Source: a bacterium (GTDB lineage Bacteria > Actinomycetota > Thermoleophilia > Solirubrobacterales > 70-9). Taken from it: DNA of 13,684 nucleotides. Where the stretch lies: positions 1 through 13,684 of the forward strand of contig PKER01000269.1 in assembly GCA_002919115.1 (NCBI GenBank), given 5' to 3'. Shown here one piece after another: positions 7,301 through 11,521 of this stretch. The first letter of the stretch is position 1; every line of letters begins with the position of its first letter. A program made the position numbers and the translations under genes. Below the pieces are notes generated by a model. It was not told the DNA's origin. It was given only the letters and a program-made list of their open reading frames with translations, and did no database searches.

Positions 7301-7963
7301 TGCAACGCGGACGGCAACGAGCTCGTGATCTTCGACCCCGCCGACCACGACCGCGAGATCGAGCGCCTGGTCTTCCCGCGCCAGCCCAGGCACGACCGCA
7401 TCTGCCTGACCGACTTCTTCCGCCCGCTGGAGAGCGGCGAGCGCGACGTGGTCGCGCTGCAGGCGGTCACCGTCGGCGACGAGGTGACCAAGCGCATCAA
7501 GCAGCTCGAGGCCGACGGCGAGTTCGCCGAGCAGCTCTACGTGCACGGGCTCGGGGTGCAGGCCGCCGAGGGCCTCGCCGAGTGGCTGCACGCTCAGGTC
7601 CGCCGCGCGCTCGGCATCGACCTCGACCAGGGCCGCCGCTACTCGTGGGGCTACCCGGCGTGCCCGGACCAGTCCGAGCACGTCAAGGTCTCCAAGCTGC
7701 TCGGCTTCGAGGAGATCGGCATCCGGCTCTCGGGCGGCTACGCGCTCGAGCCCGAGCAGTCGACCGTGGCGCTCATCGCCCACCACCCGCAGGCCGTGTA
7801 CTTCGGCATGAAGTCCGGGTTCATCCCCGACCGCAAGATCGGCGACGAGCTGATCGCGGGCACCGACCGCGGCGGCGAGCTGCCGCCCGAGGACGACCCG
7901 GAGAGCGACGGGACGGTGGAGGCCGAGGTCGATCGCGCGGGCGCCGACGCGCCCTCGGCCTGA
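4376..7963 (+). CDS. metH: Cobalamin-dependent methionine synthase
   Basis: 1195 residues, near the usual 1200-1230 of full MetH. It transfers the methyl group of 5-methyltetrahydrofolate to homocysteine through methylcobalamin, in the cytoplasm. Domains in order: homocysteine-binding TIM barrel (1-320) with zinc ligands Cys225 (LNCSTG) and Cys292/Cys293 (GGCCGTTPDH); folate-binding barrel from about 340 (VGERVNSQG) to 610; a Glu-rich linker; cobalamin cap from about 633; cobalamin-binding Rossmann domain with DVHDIGK at 728-734, His730 being the lower cobalt ligand; and reactivation domain from about 917 with the AdoMet motif R-YSW-GYPACP (1088-1097). All parts needed for catalysis and reductive reactivation are present. 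The N-terminus MSDRDFLAAVRERVVVFDGG fits the family start. It lies directly behind the SAM riboswitch and leader ORF, so SAM feedback control is expected. The C-terminal tail is acidic. No other methionine gene is in the window. Confidence 0.97.
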   Translation: MSDRDFLAAVRERVVVFDGGMGATLEQFDLTAEDYGGLQGKCHEALVLHRPDVIEGVHASMLDAGAEVVETDTFQGSRLKLAEWGLADHTVEINRRAAEIARKAAGPNRFVAGSIGPTGFLPASDDPTLGNITFRELVEVFDEQAGALLQGGVDLLIIETQQDILETKAAIFGAREAFKRVGRSVPLMASMFILRESGGMLLGTDLPALTTTLNALGVDVLGLNCSTGPEDMRDAIRYLGEHSPVPVHCIPNAGIPRQGPNGETIFPEEPEPLANTLGEYVERYGVGIVGGCCGTTPDHIRAIRERVGENRKPLPRPAPGPVQVASMITATPLVQEPRPTLVGERVNSQGSRKAKELLLAEDYDGLVQVAEDQVTGGAHVLDVCVALTERQDEAEQMREVVKRISLTQPAPIQVDSTEPEVIQAALEAIPGRAIVNSINLEAGREKADRVIPLAKAHGAALIALTIDEQGMAKTPERKLEVAQRIAALADEHGYPRELLIFDPLTFTLTTGDEEWRDSAIATIEGIKLIKRELPEVKTSLGVSNVSFGVSPQARAVLNSVFLHHCVEAGLDLAMVNPNHITPYGEIPEAERALADDLVFNRREDALARFIAHFEQKGETEEAETEDPTAGMEPEEALHWHILRRRKEGVEEWIDRSVEKIGAVPTLNDVLLPAMKEVGDKFGAGELILPFVLQSAEVMKRAVARLERYLDRIEGHTKGKVVLATVFGDVHDIGKSLVNTILTNNGYTVIDLGKQVPIDTIIDAAVEHEADAIGLSALLVSTSKQMPLCVQELHERGHRFPVLIGGAAINRDFGRRILYPHGEESDEVYEPGVFYCKDAFAGLATMDKLVDGEAREQLIAQIREEARKLRERPKVEDDAPPVTDDSVRSAARTDVPIPTPPFWGVRDIDVDLDEVFPYLDRHVLFKLHWGGRGKKGEEWRRIVEGHDGEEGFRARLERMWREQDYLHPKARLGYFPCNADGNELVIFDPADHDREIERLVFPRQPRHDRICLTDFFRPLESGERDVVALQAVTVGDEVTKRIKQLEADGEFAEQLYVHGLGVQAAEGLAEWLHAQVRRALGIDLDQGRRYSWGYPACPDQSEHVKVSKLLGFEEIGIRLSGGYALEPEQSTVALIAHHPQAVYFGMKSGFIPDRKIGDELIAGTDRGGELPPEDDPESDGTVEAEVDRAGADAPSA

Positions 7964-8016
7964 ACAAGGTCCGCGTTGTCGCAGAGGCTCCGGGCGATCA
8001 GCGCCGCGTGCGCCTC

Positions 8017-8049
8017 CGCCGGGCGCGGTGGTGGGCTGACCGCCCGGCG
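8017..8049 (+). terminator. GC-rich hairpin after metH, probable terminator
   Basis: CGCCGGGCG (8017-8025) and CGCCCGGCG (8041-8049) are perfect 9-base inverted repeats around a 15-base loop, beginning 53 bases after the metH stop. An alternative inner pairing GCGGT/ACCGC (8025-8029 with 8039-8043) competes with it. No T-run follows. The gap 7964-8142 otherwise holds a small inverted repeat TTGCA-CGC-TGCAA (8102-8114), near the start of the next gene and of unknown meaning. Confidence 0.5.
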
Positions 8050-8142
8050 CCCCCGGTGTCCCGCCCGCGTCGCTTGTGCACCGGCGCCTCGCCCCGTGAT
8101 GTTGCACGCTGCAAGGTTTCTCTGAGGATCGGGGGTGCGGGA

Positions 8143-9834
8143 ATGGGCAGGGTGAATCGCGTGCGGCCGTGGGTCGCGACGTTCAGCGCGGCGTTGGCGT
8201 TGGTCATCGCTGCCGCGCTGTCGCTCACGGCGGCGCCGGCGAGCGCGCGCGTGGCCTACCTGACGGACGCCGATGCCAAGGTGGTTCGCGTGATCGACCT
8301 CGCCGCGGGCGAGGTCGTGTCGCCGCCGATCCCGGTCGGCCATGAGACGGACGAGATCGTCATCTCGCCGGACGGCAGGACCGCCTACGCGGTGGGCCTG
8401 AACGCCGCCGAGCTCGCCGTGATCGACACGGAGACGCACGCGGTCGAGACGATCGACGTTGGCGGCATCACGAGGGGCGTCGCGATCTCCCCGGATGGCG
8501 CGACCGTCTACGTGACCAGGTCCAACGAGGGGGAGGTCGTCCCGATCGACGCTGAGACCCTCGAGATCGGCGATCCGCTCTTCGTCGGCGCGTACGTCGG
8601 GGCGCTCGCCGTTGCCCCGGACGGCCAGACCGTCTACGTCGCCAAGTACAGCTCGAGCGACGTGATCGTGATCGATGCCGAGGAGTGGGCGGTCGAGGCG
8701 ACGATCGACCTACCCCCGGGCGCCGGCCCCAGCGACATCGCCGTCACCCCGGACGGTGAGACGGCCTACGTCGCGAACAGCTTCAACAGCTCGATCGTCC
8801 CGATCGACACGGGCACGAACACCGCCGGCGCGACGATCTGGGTCTCCGATAGCCCCTACGACCTCGCGATCACGCCCGACGGCGGGACCGCCTACATCGC
8901 CCACTGGACGGACCCGGGCCTGGTCTCGGTGTTCGACCTGGGCACCGACAGCGTGGTCAAGACGCTCACGGTGTCGTACTTCCCCACGGGCGTCGCGGTC
9001 GCCCCGCACGGCAGGACCGCGTACGTCTACAGCCAGGGCCAGGGCAGGTTCACGTCCATCGACACGGCGACGAACGCGCCCGGGAGCGTGATCGACCTCC
9101 CCGGCTCGCCCCACGAGGGCACCGGCGATGTCGCCATCGCGGCCAACCAGCCGCCCACCGCCGAGCTCTCCGCCCCCGCCGTCGCCTACGCCGGCACCCC
9201 CGTCACCCTCGACGCCTCCGCCTCATCCGACGACGACGGCACCGAGTCCTACGCCTTCGACTTCGGCGACGGCTCCACCGCTGTGACCGGGAACCCCACC
9301 CGCAAGCAAACCTACGCCGAGCCCGGCACCTACGAGGCTCGGGTCACGGTCGACGACGGCGACGGCTGCGAGCCCCTGCCCGGGTTCGCGGAGCTCGGCC
9401 TCGCCTCGCCCTTCACCGGCCAGGCCGCCTACTGCAACGGGCCGTCGCGCGTCGTCTCGGAGCCCGTCGCGATCGAGGTCCTACCGCTCCCGCGCCTGCG
9501 CCTTTCGGTCTCGCTCGAGCGCGCGCAGCTCCTCGGGCAGGCGCTGCAGGTGGGCGCGACGTGCGTGGCGGCCGAGTGCGTCGCCCGTGCCTTCGGGCGG
9601 ATCGCGGTCCGTCAGGCGGGCAAGACCCGGCGCTTTGCGCTTAAGCCTCACAAGAGCGCCTTGGATCCCGATCAGCCGACACGCCTCTCGCCCGGGATCC
9701 CCGCCGCGGCCCGCCGCGCCGCCCGCAGGGCGCTGCGCTCTGGCGGCAAGGTGCGCGCCCGGGTGCGCGTGGCCGCGCGCGGCCCGGGCGACCAGCGGCG
9801 GGCTATGCTGCGCCGCGTGCGGATCGTGGGCTGA
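8143..9834 (+). CDS. Secreted YVTN-type beta-propeller with PKD domain
   Basis: 563 residues from the ATG at 8143, which has GGGGG seven bases upstream (8131-8135) and begins a clear signal peptide (basic RVNRVRPW, hydrophobic stretch, cleavage after ASA about residue 35). The frame stays open far upstream inside metH, but only as a shadow. Residues 36-336 contain six copies of an (S/T/A)P(D/H)G-x-TxY repeat plus a split first/last strand (VAYLTDADAKVV and VAIAA), consistent with a seven-bladed YVTN-type propeller. A PKD domain starts at 337 (PPTAELS), with FDFGDGS at 372-378 and GTYEARVTVDDGDG. Just after it lies a loop bounded by Cys409 and Cys431. The rest is a basic C-terminal domain with Cys474/Cys479 and many Arg. 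Propeller-PKD proteins are usually surface proteins for binding; no enzyme residues are seen. The gene stands alone on its strand, 179 bases after metH. Confidence 0.88.
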   Translation: MGRVNRVRPWVATFSAALALVIAAALSLTAAPASARVAYLTDADAKVVRVIDLAAGEVVSPPIPVGHETDEIVISPDGRTAYAVGLNAAELAVIDTETHAVETIDVGGITRGVAISPDGATVYVTRSNEGEVVPIDAETLEIGDPLFVGAYVGALAVAPDGQTVYVAKYSSSDVIVIDAEEWAVEATIDLPPGAGPSDIAVTPDGETAYVANSFNSSIVPIDTGTNTAGATIWVSDSPYDLAITPDGGTAYIAHWTDPGLVSVFDLGTDSVVKTLTVSYFPTGVAVAPHGRTAYVYSQGQGRFTSIDTATNAPGSVIDLPGSPHEGTGDVAIAANQPPTAELSAPAVAYAGTPVTLDASASSDDDGTESYAFDFGDGSTAVTGNPTRKQTYAEPGTYEARVTVDDGDGCEPLPGFAELGLASPFTGQAAYCNGPSRVVSEPVAIEVLPLPRLRLSVSLERAQLLGQALQVGATCVAAECVARAFGRIAVRQAGKTRRFALKPHKSALDPDQPTRLSPGIPAAARRAARRALRSGGKVRARVRVAARGPGDQRRAMLRRVRIVG

Positions 9835-9952
9835 GCTTGCGGATTTGTGCGGACTGATTCCCCGGTTGTTTCCTCGGTGTCAGGGGCCCTGGGCGGTGGT
9901 AGCTTCCGGCAACGCAAAGCGACACCATGGCATTGCTCCGGGGGGATTGTTC

Positions 9953-10306
9953 GTGGAACGAGTACGTGAGATCCTCGTTTCGTTCGTGTTGTTGAGTCTG
10001 CCTGGTCTGCTTGGGCTCGCGCCGACCGCGACGGCGCCGCTTCGGGCTCAAGGCGGCCGGCGGGCAGCCGAACGGCGCCCCGAACGCCCCGGCCCCGAAG
10101 CTCCCTGGCAGGGCCCGGAGCGGCGCGCCGAGGGATCCCTGGGGCCGGCGGCAGGTTACGGGCGCGTGGGCTCGTGGAGGCCCGCGGCCCGGGCGGCTGG
10201 CTACGCGCGCAGGCCGCATGCGCACGGATCCTGGGCGGGTCGCCGCAGGCCGGCCTGCGTCCCCGGGATCCGGCCCGCGTTCCCGGGCGACGGCAGAGCG
10301 GGCTGA
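9953..10306 (+). pseudogene. Probable broken gene for a small secreted protein
   Basis: A GTG at 9953, with GGGGG seven bases upstream, opens a convincing signal peptide: MERVREILVSFVLLSLPG, then LLGLAPTATA. After about residue 30 the same frame degenerates into Arg-, Pro- and Gly-rich sequence with a poor codon pattern until a stop at 10304-10306. In the +1 frame, beginning about 10035, the codons become normal for this genome (nearly all end in G or C) and read FGLKAAGG then QPNGAPNAPAPKLPG, a typical Pro/Ala-rich segment after a signal peptide. That second frame also decays to Arg-rich text downstream. The picture fits a secreted-protein gene with a one-base indel near 10035 and further decay. 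It could instead be a real but odd 117-residue Arg-rich secreted peptide. No family is recognised. Confidence 0.4.
10244..10259. repeat. 16-base perfect palindrome
   Basis: CGCAGGCCGGCCTGCG is self-complementary over all 16 bases. It lies in the gene-poor stretch, just upstream of the 60-base-period repeats. It could be a dimeric protein site or a hairpin with a 4-base loop. In DNA this GC-rich, chance is a fair alternative. Confidence 0.5.
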
Positions 10307-10370
10307 GCGCGCCCCGCGCGCCTGCGCGTTCAGCCCACGTTGCCGGAAGACGGCAGCCAGGGCTGAACGG
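10271..10370 (+). repeat. Two 40-base hairpin-forming repeats at 60-base spacing
   Basis: Bases 10271-10310 and 10331-10370 align without gaps at 30 of 40 positions. Copy 2 folds strongly: CGTTCAGCCC (10327-10336) with GGGCTGAACG (10360-10369), and inside it TGCCG (10341-10345) with CGGCA (10351-10355) around the loop GAAGA. Copy 1 folds the same way: CGGCCCGC (10271-10278) with GCGGGCTG (10298-10305), and an inner stem with one mismatch. Where the copies differ in the outer stem, one pair is G-T in copy 1 and A-T in copy 2, so pairing is kept; two other pairs are lost in copy 2. A much weaker third unit (about 20 of 40) may sit at 10391-10430. Function is unknown. Confidence 0.6.
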
Positions 10371-10443
10371 GCGCGTGGGCGCGGTCGCCGAGCGCCTGCT
10401 TCCCGGATGACTCCGCGGTCGCGAGAACGGGACCCCGTGTTGC

Positions 10444-10473
10444 TGGACGGGCCCCGTGGCTCTCGCCTAAGCT
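10444..10473 (+). promoter_or_regulatory. Probable promoter of the CAP gene
   Basis: TAAGCT (10468-10473) fits the -10 pattern TANNNT, and TGGACG (10444-10449), 18 bases upstream, is a partial -35 match (4 of 6 to TTGACA). The predicted RNA start is about 10480, only a few bases before the ATG at 10484, which would make the message nearly leaderless. Confidence 0.5.
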
Positions 10474-10483
10474 CCCGTAGAGG

Positions 10484-11521
10484 ATGAGGGTCAGGGGCGA
10501 AGGCTTGAGGCGCGCGCTCGGCGCAGCGTCGCTCGCGCTGCTTGCGACGCTCGCCGCCGCCATGCCTGCGCCGGCCTCGGCGGCGATCTGCCCCGGGGCG
10601 GGCGCGGCCATCACCCCCGAGAACGTCACCGAGGCCGAGGACGCGCTGCTCTGCCTCGTGAACGTCTACCGCGCCGAGCGCGGTGTCCCCGTGCTGACCC
10701 ACGACCCCACGTTGCGCACGGTCGCGAGGCAGCACAGCCAGGACATGATCGACCGGGGCTTCTTCGATCACGTCAACCCCGACGGGGATGGCCCGACGGA
10801 CCGCGCGCAGGCCGCGGGCTATCCGGGGTCCGTCGGCGAGAACATCGCCCAGGTGTTCTTCGTGCCGCCCAGCCCAAAGCGGTTCTTCACCCTCTGGCGC
10901 AAGAGCCCGGGGCACAACAGCAACATGCTCGACCTCCACGGGGTCAGGACGCGCACCGCCGGCATGGGCTTCGCCATCGGCGACGGGGCCTGGACGGGAA
11001 CGCAGCTCTTCGGCACGGTCGCGGCCGGCGGCACCGAGACCGGCCTCGACTGCTCGCGGGCGCGGGCCCACAAGCGCGCCAAGCGCAAGGCCCTCGGCTG
11101 GGCGCGCGCGCGGGCGAAGCGGGCCAAGCGCGAGCTGAGGCGGGCGAGCACGCCGAGCGCCAGGAAGCGCGCGCAGCGCCGTCTGCGGCGGGCCCGCAAG
11201 GCGGTCAAGAAGGCAAAGCGGCAGGCGAGGATGGCGGGGCGCGTCGTGAAGGCCGCCGCGCCTGACGGGGTCCCGGCCGCCTCGGGCTCGCGGCGGACGG
11301 CGACGCTTCCCGCCCCATCCGCGCCGCGCCCCATAAGCTCCCGCCGGACGGCGAGCATCAGGACATGCGGCTGGGCGCAGGGCAAGGAATGCTCCTCGAG
11401 CGGGACGGCGAGCTTGGCGCGCTCGAGGGATTGGTGGCGGCGGCGGGCGAAGGGGCCGGCGGTCTCGCCGTGGCCGAAGGCCCGGCCGGCATCGGCAAGT
11501 CGACGCTCTTGCGATCGCTGA
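10484..11521 (+). CDS. Secreted CAP/SCP-domain protein with basic tail; 3' end doubtful
   Basis: The signal peptide runs to about Ala33 (ALGAASLALLATLAAAMPAP, cleavage after ASA). Residues 50-180 form a bacterial CAP (CAP/SCP, YkwD-like) domain: LVNVYRAERG, QHSQDM with His84, GENIAQ with Glu119, and SPGHNSNML with His144. The His/Glu residues are those expected in the CAP cavity. The role of bacterial CAP proteins is mostly unknown and probably in the cell envelope. Residues 185-250 are an Ala/Lys/Arg-rich helical tail. After about residue 250 (11235) the sequence loses normal composition, and the frame continues to 11521, overlapping the next gene by 133 bases. A lost stop or an indel near 11230 is likely. 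The ATG at 10484 has GAGG touching it, so leaderless starting fits the promoter; a TTG at 10505 with AGGGG seven bases upstream is an alternative start keeping the signal peptide. Confidence 0.82.
   Translation: MRVRGEGLRRALGAASLALLATLAAAMPAPASAAICPGAGAAITPENVTEAEDALLCLVNVYRAERGVPVLTHDPTLRTVARQHSQDMIDRGFFDHVNPDGDGPTDRAQAAGYPGSVGENIAQVFFVPPSPKRFFTLWRKSPGHNSNMLDLHGVRTRTAGMGFAIGDGAWTGTQLFGTVAAGGTETGLDCSRARAHKRAKRKALGWARARAKRAKRELRRASTPSARKRAQRRLRRARKAVKKAKRQARMAGRVVKAAAPDGVPAASGSRRTATLPAPSAPRPISSRRTASIRTCGWAQGKECSSSGTASLARSRDWWRRRAKGPAVSPWPKARPASASRRSCDR
11334..11339 (+). promoter_or_regulatory. Possible -10 box before the ATPase regulator
   Basis: TAAGCT lies inside TAAGCTCCCG (11334-11343), the same ten bases that occur at 10468-10477 before the CAP gene. 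A transcript from here would start about 11346, 43 bases before the preferred ATG. No convincing -35 is present, and the site lies within the open frame of the CAP gene. Confidence 0.35.

Larger units (their letters stand above)
9835..10483. other. 649-base stretch without an intact gene
   Basis: No reading frame here has both a believable start and a normal protein composition throughout. The first 118 bases (9835-9952) show no clear structure beyond CAGGG-G-CCCTG near 9882; they may be the leader for the signal-peptide ORF at 9953. A TATGCT hexamer at 9804-9809, inside the end of the preceding gene, could be its -10 box, but this is weak. From 10240 onward the DNA is dense in palindromes and contains a 60-base-period repeat, described separately. 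The last 16 bases before the CAP gene hold a -10-like box. Confidence 0.6.

Noticed and set aside
4394..8107. 1237-codon open frame on the minus strand opposite metH
   Set aside because: It is the mirror of a GC-rich gene with strong third-position bias. Its translation is low-complexity (Val/Asp/Leu/Arg-rich) with no domain, while the plus strand encodes unmistakable MetH.
7249..8142. Upstream in-frame extension of the propeller gene through the metH end
   Set aside because: The extension is Arg/Ala/Pro-rich shadow sequence. The ATG at 8143 has an SD and starts a proper signal peptide.
9804..9809. TATGCT as promoter for the signal-peptide ORF at 9953
   Set aside because: It lies inside the coding end of the propeller gene, has no clear -35, and would leave a leader of about 140 bases; kept only as a weak note.
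9912..9920. ACGCAAAGC, resembling part of a GEMM (cyclic di-GMP-I) riboswitch
   Set aside because: The partner elements of that class (the upstream CAAACC-like segment and downstream AGCC-type receptor) are absent, so no aptamer can be drawn.
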